DNA of 64,000 nt from Kaistella yonginensis (GTDB lineage: Bacteria > Bacteroidota > Bacteroidia > Flavobacteriales > Weeksellaceae). Location: contig NZ_JAUFQB010000017.1 of NCBI RefSeq assembly GCF_030409525.1, forward strand, positions 200,029 through 264,028, read 5' to 3'. The translations under genes and the position numbers were made by a program. Shown one piece after another: positions 1 to 8,931 of this stretch; within the stretch, counting starts at the first letter, position 1; the number at the start of each line of letters is the position of its first letter. The notes under the pieces were generated by a model. That model saw only the letters and a program-made list of their open reading frames with translations. It did not search any database and had not been told where the DNA came from.

Positions 1-1516
1 TTCTCTGACCGTTTTCCAGTTTCACGTTGTATGCGCCGATATGCTGTGTAATTCCACCAGATTCACCGGCAATTACATTGGTTTTTCTAATATAATCCAA
101 CAAGGAAGTTTTACCGTGATCCACATGACCCATTACGGTTACGATTGGTGCTCTGAATACTAAATCCTCGGCAGTATCGGTATCTTCTTCCAAAGCTGAT
201 TCTTCTACATCGGCATCAGAGAATTCGATGGTATACCCAAATTCATCCGCAACAAGCAACAAGGTATCTGCTTCTAAACGCTGATTCATCGTTACCATTA
301 CTCCTAAGGAGAAACAAGCAGAAATAACTTCAGTTGGACTCACATTCATTAAGGAAGCTAATTCCCCAACGGTAATAAATTCGGTTATTTTTAAAGTTCT
401 GTCGGCTGCATCAAGTTCATCTTGACGCTCGTCTTGTTCTCTTCGGTAAACTCTTTTCTCTTTTCTATATTTGGCTCCTTTATTTTTCCCTGCCTTGCTG
501 GTCAGTTTTTCTAAAGTTTCCTTAATTTGATTTTTAACTTGTTCATCCGTTAATTCAACGGGCATTACAGGACCTCTTCTTGCAGGGCCTCTGTTTCCAC
601 CTCCTTGATAGCCACCACCAGGGCGGTTTGCACCACCTTGACCCGGCGGACGATTGCCTTGGCCTTGGCCTGCCGGACGATTGCCTTGACCTGGCGGACG
701 ATTGCCTTGTGCGCCTTGTTGAGTCGCACCACCCGTAGGGTTTGGCTTCTCTATTCGTTTTCTTTTCTTCTTGGCTGCTGCGGAATTTGCAGAAGGTTTC
801 GGTTTATTAAACTGTGATAAATCAACAGTCTGCTTCAGGATTTTCACACCCTCCAATTTTTTATAAACCGTTTCTATTTTATCTGACTCTGGTGTTGCTT
901 CGGCCTCTGGCGCAGTTTCTACTACTGCCGCAGGTGTTTCCACTGGCGCAGGCACCACAGGTGCTTCCGGTGCTTTTTGCACGGGTGCTTTTTCTGCTGG
1001 AGCCTCCGGTTTTTTAGTTTGATCTTTTTTGGAAGCTCTTGGCTTATTGCCTTCGATTTTCGATAAATCAATTTTATCTAAAACCTTGAATTCCTGTTTT
1101 TCAGCAACAGGTGTCTGTTCGACCACTGGAGCTACTTCAGCTACAGCCTTTGGCTCTTCAGCGGGTAGAGCAACAGGTTGCTCTTCCTTCACTTCAGGTT
1201 TTTTGGGATCTAAGTCGATTTTACCTAAAATTCTTGTTTCAGGTTTCTGACTTGATCTGGCTCTTATTACCTCAGGTTGCGATGGCTCGATTTCCAGTTT
1301 TTCTTCCGGAACTTTAGCGATCACCACCTCATGAGAAGCTTTTCTTTGTTCCCCGTCTTTGCGGAACTCAGCTTCTAATGCAGAATATGCCGATTCTTCC
1401 AATTGAGCGTTCGGATTACTTTCCACTTCGATTCCTTTGGCTTGTAGAAATTCTACGAGCCTTGTCATCGAAATATTAAATTCCTTAACCGCTTTGTTTA
1501 ATCTAATTTTTGGCAT
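1..1516 (-). CDS. infB: Translation initiation factor IF-2, N-terminal part (runs off left edge)
   Basis: GTPase that places initiator tRNA on the 30S subunit. About 505 residues are visible, starting with [13 protein letters not shown], a standard IF2_N start. A long Pro/Ala/Glu/Lys-rich linker follows, then a Gly/Arg/Pro/Gln stretch of GNRPPGQ-like repeats (about residues 265-305), a second IF2_N-like segment, and the start of the G domain with the P-loop GHVDHGKT at about residue 463 and the switch motif [11 protein letters not shown]. The rest of the G domain and the C-terminal domains lie outside the window. It is the third gene of the conserved rimP-nusA-infB block; the 75-base gap to nusA contains a possible promoter. 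The call is secure; only the linker is variable. Confidence 0.97.
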   Translation of the reverse strand, partial: MPKIRLNKAVKEFNISMTRLVEFLQAKGIEVESNPNAQLEESAYSALEAEFRKDGEQRKASHEVVIAKVPEEKLEIEPSQPEVIRARSSQKPETRILGKIDLDPKKPEVKEEQPVALPAEEPKAVAEVAPVVEQTPVAEKQEFKVLDKIDLSKIEGNKPRASKKDQTKKPEAPAEKAPVQKAPEAPVVPAPVETPAAVVETAPEAEATPESDKIETVYKKLEGVKILKQTVDLSQFNKPKPSANSAAAKKKRKRIEKPNPTGGATQQGAQGNRPPGQGNRPAGQGQGNRPPGQGGANRPGGGYQGGGNRGPARRGPVMPVELTDEQVKNQIKETLEKLTSKAGKNKGAKYRKEKRVYRREQDERQDELDAADRTLKITEFITVGELASLMNVSPTEVISACFSLGVMVTMNQRLEADTLLLVADEFGYTIEFSDADVEESALEEDTDTAEDLVFRAPIVTVMGHVDHGKTSLLDYIRKTNVIAGESGGITQHIGAYNVKLENGQR

Positions 1517-1547
1517 GTATACTTTATACTTTTATTTTAATTTTTGG

Positions 1548-1555
1548 CAAAGTTA
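1548..1555 (-). promoter_or_regulatory. Possible -7 element upstream of infB
   Basis: The minus strand reads TAACTTTG, which fits the Bacteroidota -7 consensus TAnnTTTG. It ends about 30 bases before the infB ATG. No clear -33 TTTG is visible. It may give infB a promoter of its own in addition to read-through from nusA. Confidence 0.35.
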
Positions 1556-1591
1556 ACCTATTTTAACTTTATAATGAGTTTTTAGAAAAAC

Positions 1592-2839
1592 TTAGTCTTC
1601 TAACTCCTCTCTAAGGATTCTCTTTACTTCCTCAATCGTTTCTTCTTCTAAGTCGGTCAAATTAACTAGTGCGTCGGTTTCTTTATCCAAAACGCTCTTG
1701 GCTGTGTTCAAACCAACTTTACGCAATTCATCAACAATCCACTGCTCAATATCCCCTTCATCTGTGCCTACAAATTCTCTTAATTCTACATCATCATCTT
1801 CATTCGCTTCTCTATAAACATCAATATCATAACCACTTAACCAAGAGGCCAATCTGATGTTTTGTCCTTGCTTACCAATGACTCTTGAAATTTCTTCTAC
1901 CGGCGTATAAACCAATGCGTAGTTCGTTTCTTCGTTAATTTCAATTTTATTAATGGTAATATTCCCTAAGGCTCTCTTTACCATGATTTCAGGATTTTTG
2001 GACCATTGAATCACGTCAATGTTTTCATTTTTCAATTCTCTTACCACTCCGTGGATTCTAGACCCTTTTACTCCAACACAAGCTCCCACAGGATCAATTC
2101 TGTCATCATAAGCATCTACAGCAATTTTTGCTTTCTCACCTGGAATACGCACTACTTTTTTCAAAATAATGGTTCCATCTTGAATTTCAGGAATTTCCAT
2201 TTCCAATAATTTTTCCAAAAATCTTGGTGCCGTTCTCGACACAATGATCTGTGGTTTTGCTCCTTTGAAATCTACGCTTTCTACAATCGTACGAATACTT
2301 TCTCCTTTCTTAAAGAAATCAGAAGGAATTTGATTTTCTTTTGGCAAAATAAACTCGTTATCTTCATCATCCAACAGAATAACGTGTTTGTGACGAATAT
2401 GGTGCACTTCTCCCGTAACAATTTCCCCAATTTTATCTCTAAATTGATCGTATAAAACGGCGTTATTATGCTCCTGAAGTTTGGTTGCTAAAATTTGTTT
2501 CAGGGTCAAGATACTTCTTCTTCCTAATTCTTCGATAGGAATTTCTACTGAAAAATCATCGCCAATTTCGAAAGTTGGATCTATTTTTTTTGCTTCTGAG
2601 ATTTCTATTTCCAAGTCATCATCTTCAGACATTTCATCTGCGACAATTTCTTTATTTAAAAAAATCTGAAAATCTCCTTTATCTGGATTTACAATAACGT
2701 CAAAATGATCATCAGAATCGAATCTTTTTCTAAGCAAAGTCTTCAATGAGTCTTCGATAATCGCCATCAGATCAATCTTGCTGATGTTTTTGTCTTCTTT
2801 GAAATCGCCAAATGCTTCAATCAATGCTAAACCGTCCAT
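1592..2839 (-). CDS. nusA: Transcription termination/antitermination factor NusA
   Basis: RNA polymerase-binding elongation factor that modulates pausing, termination and antitermination. The 415 residues show the NusA N-terminal domain (about 1-125), an S1 RNA-binding domain (about 130-200, with GEIVTGEVHHI), and two KH domains (about 200-345, with RIDPVGACVGVKGSRI and EISRVIGKQGQNIRLAS). The C-terminal acidic repeats of enterobacterial NusA are absent, so the protein is of the shorter type. The tail is acidic. It starts at ATG 2839 and lies between rimP and infB, the usual ribosome/transcription operon order. Confidence 0.97.
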   Translation of the reverse strand: MDGLALIEAFGDFKEDKNISKIDLMAIIEDSLKTLLRKRFDSDDHFDVIVNPDKGDFQIFLNKEIVADEMSEDDDLEIEISEAKKIDPTFEIGDDFSVEIPIEELGRRSILTLKQILATKLQEHNNAVLYDQFRDKIGEIVTGEVHHIRHKHVILLDDEDNEFILPKENQIPSDFFKKGESIRTIVESVDFKGAKPQIIVSRTAPRFLEKLLEMEIPEIQDGTIILKKVVRIPGEKAKIAVDAYDDRIDPVGACVGVKGSRIHGVVRELKNENIDVIQWSKNPEIMVKRALGNITINKIEINEETNYALVYTPVEEISRVIGKQGQNIRLASWLSGYDIDVYREANEDDDVELREFVGTDEGDIEQWIVDELRKVGLNTAKSVLDKETDALVNLTDLEEETIEEVKRILREELED

Positions 2840-2947
2840 TAATATATGTTTTGTTTAAGGTTTGAAATGTAAAGTTTTTACGCTTTAAATTTATTCAATT
2901 TATCATAAAAAAATGCCTAATTCCTAAAAATTATCACTTTCTTGTTT

Positions 2948-3415
2948 TTAGAACTTTATTGCCACAAGTGCTTTTTTAATATCGGAATAAAGAATTTCTC
3001 GTTCTTCAACGACGTCTACTTTTCCTTTTCCAATATCTTTCGGTTTACGGTATTTCAAAACCAAGGTGATTTTATCCTCTTCCACGCTCACCAACTCCCC
3101 TTCTATTTCTGAAGAATCGTTCATCACCAATTCTAACGACCGCCCAATATTTTTACGATATTGTCTGGGTGAATTAAGAGGCTCACTTAAGCCGGCACTC
3201 ATTACTTCCAGAGAGAAATCATGCTCTTCGCGATCCATATTGAATTCTATAGCGCGACTTGCATCTAAACAATCCTGAAGGGTAACTCCGTGATCACCAT
3301 CCAGAATAACACGAATATGATCGGTTGCTGAAAACTTCATATCAATCAAAAAAAGATCTTCCCTTTCTGCTAAAAAATCGTTTAATAATTGTGCTATTTG
3401 CGCTTTAAAATCCAT
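2948..3415 (-). CDS. rimP: Ribosome maturation factor RimP
   Basis: Protein of 155 residues needed for late 30S subunit assembly. The N-terminal alpha/beta domain includes DHIRVILDGDHGVTLQDC, followed by the family signature around residues 80-105 (SLEVMSAGLSEPLNSPRQY, the Bacteroidota form of the VSSPGLDRPL segment). The C-terminal SH3-like domain carries ELVSVEEDKITLVLKY. It is the first gene of the minus-strand rimP-nusA-infB block. The leader is about 75 bases long, counted from a good promoter at 3492-3522. The length and the gene order both agree with the assignment. Confidence 0.95.
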   Translation of the reverse strand: MDFKAQIAQLLNDFLAEREDLFLIDMKFSATDHIRVILDGDHGVTLQDCLDASRAIEFNMDREEHDFSLEVMSAGLSEPLNSPRQYRKNIGRSLELVMNDSSEIEGELVSVEEDKITLVLKYRKPKDIGKGKVDVVEEREILYSDIKKALVAIKF

Positions 3416-3491
3416 ATTTATTTTAAAATACTCTTACGAAAAAAGGCATTCTTCCGAAGGCCTTTTCATTATAATTTCCGTAAATCCGTGG

Positions 3492-3522
3492 CAAATATAC
3501 ATCTTTTTAATAAAATGACAAA
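3492..3522 (-). promoter_or_regulatory. Promoter of the rimP-nusA-infB operon
   Basis: On the minus strand a TTTG (-33, complement of 3519-3522) is followed after 19 bases by TATATTTG (-7, complement of 3492-3499). This matches the Bacteroidota sigma-ABfr arrangement. Transcription should start near 3487, giving a leader of roughly 70 bases. Confidence 0.65.
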
Positions 3523-3574
3523 ATAATTGCATTTTATTGAAGGAGCAATAAACAGCAGAGAAATGATTAATTCC

Positions 3575-3582
3575 TATATTTG
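3575..3582 (+). promoter_or_regulatory. -7 element of ugd
   Basis: TATATTTG lies back-to-back with the rimP promoter. The expected start point near 3587-3589 lies downstream of the TTG at 3580, so that TTG cannot be the start codon and GTG 3604 is preferred. No convincing -33 box is seen. Confidence 0.5.
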
Positions 3583-3603
3583 CAAAAATTAAAAACTCAG
3601 ATT

Positions 3604-4929
3604 GTGAATATAACGATTGTTGGCACCGGCTATGTCGGCTTGGTTACGGGAACTACTTTGGCGGAATTAGGAAACACAGTCTACTGTGTAGATATTGACG
3701 CTAAAAAAGTTGAAACGATGAAACAAGGAATCGTGCCAATCTATGAACCAGGTTTGGAGGAAATTTTTTTGCGAAATATACAAGCGCAAAGATTATTTTT
3801 TACCACTGAACTTAAAGATGCTTTAGAAAAAAGTGAGGTCATTTATTTAGCACTCCCTACTCCGCCTGGAGAAGATGGCTCTGCAGATCTTTCTTATGTA
3901 CTCTCTGTTGCCAACCAAATTGGCGAACTCATCACCGATTACAAAGTAATCGTGAATAAATCGACCGTTCCTGTAGGAACAGCAGATAAAGTTTCCGCCG
4001 CAATCTCTGCCAAAACAAATGTACCTTTCGATGTGGTTTCTAACCCAGAATTTTTGCGGGAAGGTTTTGCGATGGAAGATTCTATGAATCCTGCGAGAGT
4101 AATCGTGGGGAGCGAATCTGAACGCGCTAAAGAAATTATGTCGCAAATTTATCAACCCTTTACCAATATTGGCATCCCTATTATTTTTATGGATGAAAAA
4201 TCGTCGGAACTAACCAAATATGCCGCCAATTCTTTTCTTGCCATGAAAATTACTTTCATGAATGAAATTGCGAATTATTGCGAAAAAGTAGGTGCAGACG
4301 TAGATAAAGTTCGCCTCGGAATGGGAAGTGACGACCGAATCGGGCATCGTTTTCTTTTTCCCGGAATCGGTTATGGTGGAAGTTGTTTTCCGAAAGATGT
4401 AAAAGCGCTTATTCGATCGGGAAAACAAGAAGGTTTTGATTTTAAAATCTTAGAAGCAACCGAAGAAGTGAACGAAGCGCAAAAAGTAATTTTGGTTTCG
4501 GAAATTGAAAATTATTTTGGCGGAGATTTGAAAGGGAAGAAAATTGCACTTTGGGGCTTGGCTTTCAAAGCAAATACCGATGATATTAGAGAAGCATCTT
4601 CTTTGGACAACATCAAACTTTTATTGGAAAAAGGAGCGGAGATAATCGCTTATGATGCCATCGCCGAAGAAAATGTACGACGCGTTTTAGGAGATTCCAT
4701 CACGTATTCACAAGACATGTACTCGGCAGTGAAAGATGCAGATGCGCTTTTAATCGCCACCGAATGGAGTGAATTTAAAAATCCGAACTTTGATTTGCTG
4801 GCAAAAAAGATGAAAAACAAAGCCATATTCGATGGTCGAAACATGTTTGCGTTGGATCAAGTTGAAGATACGGGGTTTTACTATAAATCGATCGGTCGGA
4901 AAACCATGGGAAATTTTCCCACGTATTAA
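3604..4929 (+). CDS. ugd: UDP-glucose 6-dehydrogenase
   Basis: Cytosolic enzyme that oxidises UDP-glucose to UDP-glucuronate with two NAD+. About 441 residues from GTG 3604. The N-terminal Rossmann motif is GTGYVG (residues 7-12); NPEFLREGFAMEDSMNPARV is the family signature; the central domain carries KYAANSFLAMKITFMNE; the catalytic cysteine is C261 in GGSCFPKD; the C-terminal NAD/UDP domain carries GLAFKANTDDIREASS. The Ugd/TuaD subgroup fits better than GDP-mannose or UDP-ManNAc dehydrogenases, though substrate is inferred. It opens the polysaccharide locus and likely supplies its uronic acid. An upstream TTG (3580) is rejected because it overlaps the promoter. Confidence 0.9.
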   Translation: MNITIVGTGYVGLVTGTTLAELGNTVYCVDIDAKKVETMKQGIVPIYEPGLEEIFLRNIQAQRLFFTTELKDALEKSEVIYLALPTPPGEDGSADLSYVLSVANQIGELITDYKVIVNKSTVPVGTADKVSAAISAKTNVPFDVVSNPEFLREGFAMEDSMNPARVIVGSESERAKEIMSQIYQPFTNIGIPIIFMDEKSSELTKYAANSFLAMKITFMNEIANYCEKVGADVDKVRLGMGSDDRIGHRFLFPGIGYGGSCFPKDVKALIRSGKQEGFDFKILEATEEVNEAQKVILVSEIENYFGGDLKGKKIALWGLAFKANTDDIREASSLDNIKLLLEKGAEIIAYDAIAEENVRRVLGDSITYSQDMYSAVKDADALLIATEWSEFKNPNFDLLAKKMKNKAIFDGRNMFALDQVEDTGFYYKSIGRKTMGNFPTY

Positions 4930-4947
4930 TCTTTAAACAGAATTCTC

Positions 4948-5925
4948 TTGAAAATTAATTTATTTTCGAAAATAATATTCATTCTACTATTGGCGTTTAC
5001 GGTCAATAGTTTTGTTTATTTTTCATTCGGAAATTTGTACTCCTCAACGGTTCTTAATTATGCTGATTTTGAAAATCAGTTTCATTCGGGGATTTATCAA
5101 TATCGAATTTTGAGTGGTTATTTCCTCATTTGGATTTATGATTTTTTATCAAGTTTAAATATTGATTATCAGATCTTTAAATTAAAATTTTTCAATACCG
5201 ATGCAGAACCGAAAATGTATTTATCTTTTTTTATTTTAAATACCATTTTCTTGATTTTGAGTTCTATTGTACTGGTGTTCATTACCGAAACTAAAAACTT
5301 CATCGCCACCCAATCTGAGAAAATCCTCATGATTTCGGTAGCGATTTTTGCGATTTCCCTTTCACAATTTGTGATTGTCCCTTATGATGTTTCGAGTTAT
5401 TTTTTCCTCTTGTTTTTCTTCTTTTTTCTTCTGAAATATTTAGAAAAAGATTCAGCTTTAAATTTAATAATTTTACTAGTGATTCTCATTATTTCTACCT
5501 TCAACAGAGAATCTTCTGCACTTTCACTTTCTTTGGCAGCGACTTTACTGTATGCGAAATTTGGGTTAAAGAAAAAGATGTATTTACCCATAATCTTCTT
5601 ATTTGTTTCATTTATTGCCGTTTATCTCGGTATGCGATTGTGGTCTGAAAGTTTTTCTACCAATGACGGAAATCTTTTAGAAGAAAATTTCAGCCAGCCG
5701 AAAAATTTTCTGGGTATTTTGTTTTGGATGATTTTCTTTATTTTCACCTTAATCCTTGCGAAAGACAGAAAAGGGGTTCGTCTTATTTTGATTTTCCATG
5801 TGTTGTCTTTTCCTTATATTTTGATGTGTTTTTATACAGGAATTCTGTATGAAGTACGTTTGTATATTCCGATTTTCTTAACCTCGCTTATTTTGAGCCG
5901 AACTGAATTTTCAAGATTTGATTAA
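4948..5925 (+). CDS. Polytopic membrane protein of the polysaccharide locus
   Basis: No family recognised with certainty. The 325 residues contain about nine to ten hydrophobic segments. After the first segment comes a hydrophilic stretch with YQYRILSGYF (about residues 51-60), and a long second loop lies before the next membrane span. An Arg/Glu pair (FNRESSAL, about residue 185) sits between membrane spans. The start is TTG 4948; the first in-frame ATG is far inside, so TTG is the only reasonable choice. The gene follows ugd by 18 bases and precedes wzm. A role as a polymerase-like or lipid-linked-sugar transferase is possible from context alone. Confidence 0.7.
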   Translation: MKINLFSKIIFILLLAFTVNSFVYFSFGNLYSSTVLNYADFENQFHSGIYQYRILSGYFLIWIYDFLSSLNIDYQIFKLKFFNTDAEPKMYLSFFILNTIFLILSSIVLVFITETKNFIATQSEKILMISVAIFAISLSQFVIVPYDVSSYFFLLFFFFFLLKYLEKDSALNLIILLVILIISTFNRESSALSLSLAATLLYAKFGLKKKMYLPIIFLFVSFIAVYLGMRLWSESFSTNDGNLLEENFSQPKNFLGILFWMIFFIFTLILAKDRKGVRLILIFHVLSFPYILMCFYTGILYEVRLYIPIFLTSLILSRTEFSRFD

Positions 5926-5932
5926 TTTACCT

Positions 5933-5940
5933 TAATTTTG
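5933..5940 (+). promoter_or_regulatory. Possible -7 element upstream of wzm
   Basis: TAATTTTG ends 20 bases before the wzm ATG. There is no matching -33 box at the right distance, so this is a weak call. Confidence 0.3.
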
Positions 5941-5960
5941 CGAAAACATTATTTACACAA

Positions 5961-6809
5961 ATGACCGAACCTCAGCAACAATGGACAGAAACGATCGAGT
6001 CTAATCATTCCCTTTTTGACCTGAAACTAAAAGAAGTTTGGCGGTATAAAGATTTGGTTTATATGTTTGTAAAGCGGGATTTTATTTCCGGGTTTAAGCA
6101 AACGATTCTCGGTCCGATTTGGTTTTTCATTAACCCTATTTTCACTACGATTGTTTATCTCGTTGTCTTCGGAAATATCGCCAACTTATCAACCGATGGT
6201 GCACCAAAAATTCTCTTTTATCTTGCCGGTGTTACCTTGTGGAATTACTTTTCAGGTTGTCTTACAGGAACTTCAAATGTTTTTGCGAGCAACGCGAATA
6301 TTTTTGGTAAAGTTTATTTCCCGCGTTTGGTAATGCCTTTAACCATTGTGATTTCAAATCTGATGCGTTTTGGAGTTCAAATGGGTTTGTTCATCGTGGC
6401 ATTTTTATATTATTACTTTAAAGGCGAGGTACAACCTAATATTTGGATTTTAGCCACGCCATTTTTGGTTGTTTTAATGGCTGCTTTTGCGTTGGGCATG
6501 GGTATGATTTTCTCTTCCCTAACCACCAAGTACCGTGATATACAAATGCTTTTAGGATTCGGCGTGAGTTTATTTATGTATGTTACTCCGGTGATTTACC
6601 CACTTTCTTCCTTACCAGAAAGATTGAAAGCCATTGCTTATTACAATCCGCTATCCGGCATATTCGAATGTTTTAAATACGCCTGGTTGGGCGTAGGAGA
6701 CTTCTCTGCCGCCATGCTATTAACCAGCAGTGTTATCATTTTCATATTATTAGCCATAGGAACCGTGGTCTTCAACAAAGTTGAAAAAGGGTTTATGGAT
6801 ACGGTTTAG
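5961..6809 (+). CDS. wzm: ABC-2 type polysaccharide/O-antigen exporter permease
   Basis: Inner-membrane permease that, with the Wzt ATPase, moves a completed lipid-linked glycan across the cytoplasmic membrane. 282 residues. A hydrophilic N-terminus (about 1-45) includes LKEVWRYKDLVYMFVKRDF, the typical amphipathic entry of Wzm/KpsM/TagG proteins. Six membrane segments follow. The sequences LGPIWFFINP, YLAGVTLWNYFSGCL, and KYRDIQMLLGFGVSLFMYVTPVIYP are characteristic of ABC2_membrane permeases for polysaccharides. It is paired with wzt 90 bases downstream. Names follow the O-antigen convention; a teichoic-acid-type role is not expected in a Gram-negative. Confidence 0.9.
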   Translation: MTEPQQQWTETIESNHSLFDLKLKEVWRYKDLVYMFVKRDFISGFKQTILGPIWFFINPIFTTIVYLVVFGNIANLSTDGAPKILFYLAGVTLWNYFSGCLTGTSNVFASNANIFGKVYFPRLVMPLTIVISNLMRFGVQMGLFIVAFLYYYFKGEVQPNIWILATPFLVVLMAAFALGMGMIFSSLTTKYRDIQMLLGFGVSLFMYVTPVIYPLSSLPERLKAIAYYNPLSGIFECFKYAWLGVGDFSAAMLLTSSVIIFILLAIGTVVFNKVEKGFMDTV

Positions 6810-6810
6810 A

Positions 6811-6845
6811 AGAGTCCAGCGAAAAGTAAAAGAGTCCAGTGAAAA
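6811..6845 (+). repeat. 15-base direct repeat between wzm and wzt
   Basis: AGAGTCCAGCGAAAA at 6811-6825 is repeated as AGAGTCCAGTGAAAA at 6831-6845, with one difference, giving a 20-base period. It lies immediately after the wzm stop. No function is evident. Confidence 0.6.
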
Positions 6846-6899
6846 TGGTGATGAAAAACAACTCACAAATCGTTTAAAAAATTTATTAAATAAGACAAC

Positions 6900-8132
6900 A
6901 TGCTCGCATTAAAGGCAGAAAACATATCAAAACAATACCGTCTCGGACAAGTAGGAACTGGCACACTATCGCATGATTTGAACCGATTTTGGCATCAGAT
7001 TCGGGGCAAAGAAGATCCTTATTTAAAGATAGGCGAAGCCAATGATCGTGCTTCGAAAGGCGAAAGCGAATATGTTTGGTCCTTGCGGGACATCAATTTT
7101 GAAATTGAACAAGGCGATGCCGTAGGAATTATCGGCAGAAATGGCGCAGGAAAATCAACATTATTAAAATTATTAAGTAAAGTAACCAAACCCACAACCG
7201 GAAAAATTTACACCAACGGCCGTATTGCCTCACTTCTGGAAGTGGGAACCGGTTTTCATCCGGAAATGACGGGCCGCGAAAACATCTATCTGAACGGCGC
7301 TATCCTTGGAATGACCCGGAAAGAAATCACCCGAAAATTTGATGAAATTGTTGACTTTTCCGGCGTCGAAAGATATATTGACACACCGGTAAAACGGTAC
7401 TCCTCGGGCATGTATGTTCGTCTGGCCTTTGCCGTAGCTGCACATCTGGAGTCCGAAATCTTAATTGTTGATGAAGTTTTGGCAGTTGGCGATGCCGAAT
7501 TCCAGAAAAAATGTTTAGGGAAAATGGGCGATGTTACCAAAGGCGAAGGAAGAACTATTTTGTTTGTGAGTCATAACCTCCCAAGCATTGCTAAATTATG
7601 TTCAAAAGGTATATTTCTTGAAAATGGACTTTTGAAAAAAAGCGATGAAATCTCCGAAATCATTTCATTATATGCACATAATACAGAAAGCGAATCAATA
7701 ATTCCTAATAATAACAAAAGCATTTACCTATTAGATTTTAAATCTTATGATGCTAATGATATAAAAAGCAATCTACAGACTAATAGAAAAGGAATTTTAG
7801 AATTCGTAATTAATGCAGATAAAGATGTTAACAACGTTAACATCGGAGTTGGATTTAATGACGATATGGGAACTCGTATTTTCACACCATTTTCAGATCA
7901 TTTTAAAAAATCATTTAACCTAACGAGAGGAATCAATACAATTTTTTGTGAAATAGACGACTTTCCTCTAAAAGCAGGAAGATATAGTTGCGAAATTTAT
8001 GTGGGCAACCAATCAGAAGTTTTTGATTATTACGACAAAGGATTAAATATACATATTAAAGATAATTATACCTTGGAAAAACCAGATTATTCGCAAGGTT
8101 ATTTTATTGTAAAACAAAATTGGCATTTATGA
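6900..8132 (+). CDS. wzt: Polysaccharide ABC exporter ATPase with C-terminal glycan-binding domain
   Basis: Energises Wzm-dependent glycan export. 410 residues. The nucleotide-binding domain (about 1-240) has an N-terminal extension typical of Wzt, Walker A GRNGAGKST (79-87), the signature YSSGMYVRLAFA, Walker B ILIVDEVLAVGD and the switch histidine in VSHN. A beta-rich C-terminal domain (about 265-405) should recognise the glycan, as known for extended Wzt proteins. DNA composition breaks near 7600: the line 7261-7320 has 33 G+C of 60, while 7741-7800 has 15 of 60. The break coincides with the domain border and suggests replacement of the C-terminal half. The stop overlaps the next start as ATGA. 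Confidence 0.9.
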   Translation: MLALKAENISKQYRLGQVGTGTLSHDLNRFWHQIRGKEDPYLKIGEANDRASKGESEYVWSLRDINFEIEQGDAVGIIGRNGAGKSTLLKLLSKVTKPTTGKIYTNGRIASLLEVGTGFHPEMTGRENIYLNGAILGMTRKEITRKFDEIVDFSGVERYIDTPVKRYSSGMYVRLAFAVAAHLESEILIVDEVLAVGDAEFQKKCLGKMGDVTKGEGRTILFVSHNLPSIAKLCSKGIFLENGLLKKSDEISEIISLYAHNTESESIIPNNNKSIYLLDFKSYDANDIKSNLQTNRKGILEFVINADKDVNNVNIGVGFNDDMGTRIFTPFSDHFKKSFNLTRGINTIFCEIDDFPLKAGRYSCEIYVGNQSEVFDYYDKGLNIHIKDNYTLEKPDYSQGYFIVKQNWHL

Positions 8133-8917
8133 AAGAAAAAGATATAGTGGAGGAATTATTCTGTACAAATTTTGAATTAAAAAATTTGTCAGATTTATTA
8201 GTTTATGGCAAAGCAGAAAGGTGGATCTATGGTTTTATGTTCAAAAAATATGAACAAGAACATTTAGATCGTTACAAATATATTCTCAAATATACTAAAG
8301 ATAAAAATGTTTTGGATATAGCCTCAGGCTGTGGTTATGGCACCTATTTAATTGCAACAGAAGGGAAAGCAAACCAAGTTATTGGAGCTGATTTAAATGA
8401 GGACGCAATACGTTATGGTAATCATCGCTATCCCCATGAGAATATTAAAAGATTTGTAGCAGATGGCACTACATTCAAATACGACTCACTTTTTGATATT
8501 ATTATCAGTTTTGAAACTATTGAACACGTACCTAATTACTTAGATTTCGTAAATAATTTATATGCAAATTTAAAAGACAACGGAACCTTAATAATATCAA
8601 CACCTATTACTAAAACAACTAATACTAAACCTAATAACCCTTTTCATGTTATTGAGTGGAATTTTTATGATTTCCACAAACTTTTTAAAGACAAGTTTGA
8701 AATAATGGATATCATATTACAAGAAATTAGAATTCCTCCTTTCAAAAAAAGAAATGAGTACACTATTAAAAATCGTATCCTCAATAGAATTTCACCAGAA
8801 AAGACACAAAAACCAACTATAGGGCAACCAATTGAAAAATTCACCAATCAATATGACATGAATTTAGTAGATGAAGGGTATCAAACATTAATTCTTAAAA
8901 AGAAAAATAATGTTTAA
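8129..8917 (+). CDS. Class I SAM-dependent methyltransferase
   Basis: 262 residues from ATG 8129, chosen over ATG 8120 because it forms an ATGA overlap with the wzt stop. The SAM-binding motif I is VLDIASGCGYGTYL (about 61-74), followed by the acidic loop VIGADLNEDAIRYG and motif IV-like ISFETIEHV with an HVPNYLDFV continuation. It belongs to the Methyltransf_11/23 type. The AT-rich composition matches the C-terminal half of wzt, so both may have arrived together. In Wzt systems a methyltransferase next to the exporter often caps or modifies the chain that the Wzt C-terminal domain reads; here that is an inference. Confidence 0.85.
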   Translation: MKEKDIVEELFCTNFELKNLSDLLVYGKAERWIYGFMFKKYEQEHLDRYKYILKYTKDKNVLDIASGCGYGTYLIATEGKANQVIGADLNEDAIRYGNHRYPHENIKRFVADGTTFKYDSLFDIIISFETIEHVPNYLDFVNNLYANLKDNGTLIISTPITKTTNTKPNNPFHVIEWNFYDFHKLFKDKFEIMDIILQEIRIPPFKKRNEYTIKNRILNRISPEKTQKPTIGQPIEKFTNQYDMNLVDEGYQTLILKKKNNV

Positions 8918-8931
8918 ATAGTTGTAATCTT

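Noticed and set aside
647-708. Three copies of CGGACGATTGCCTT as a candidate regulatory repeat
   Set aside because: They lie inside infB and encode the GNRPxGQ repeats of the IF-2 linker, which explains them.
605-1317. Plus-strand frames opposite infB
   Set aside because: They are shadows of the Pro/Ala/Gly-rich linker of IF-2; the minus-strand reading gives a continuous IF-2 protein.
3580-3603. TTG start of ugd eight codons before the chosen GTG
   Set aside because: The TTG lies within the TATATTTG promoter element, upstream of the predicted transcription start; the Rossmann motif is correctly placed from GTG 3604.
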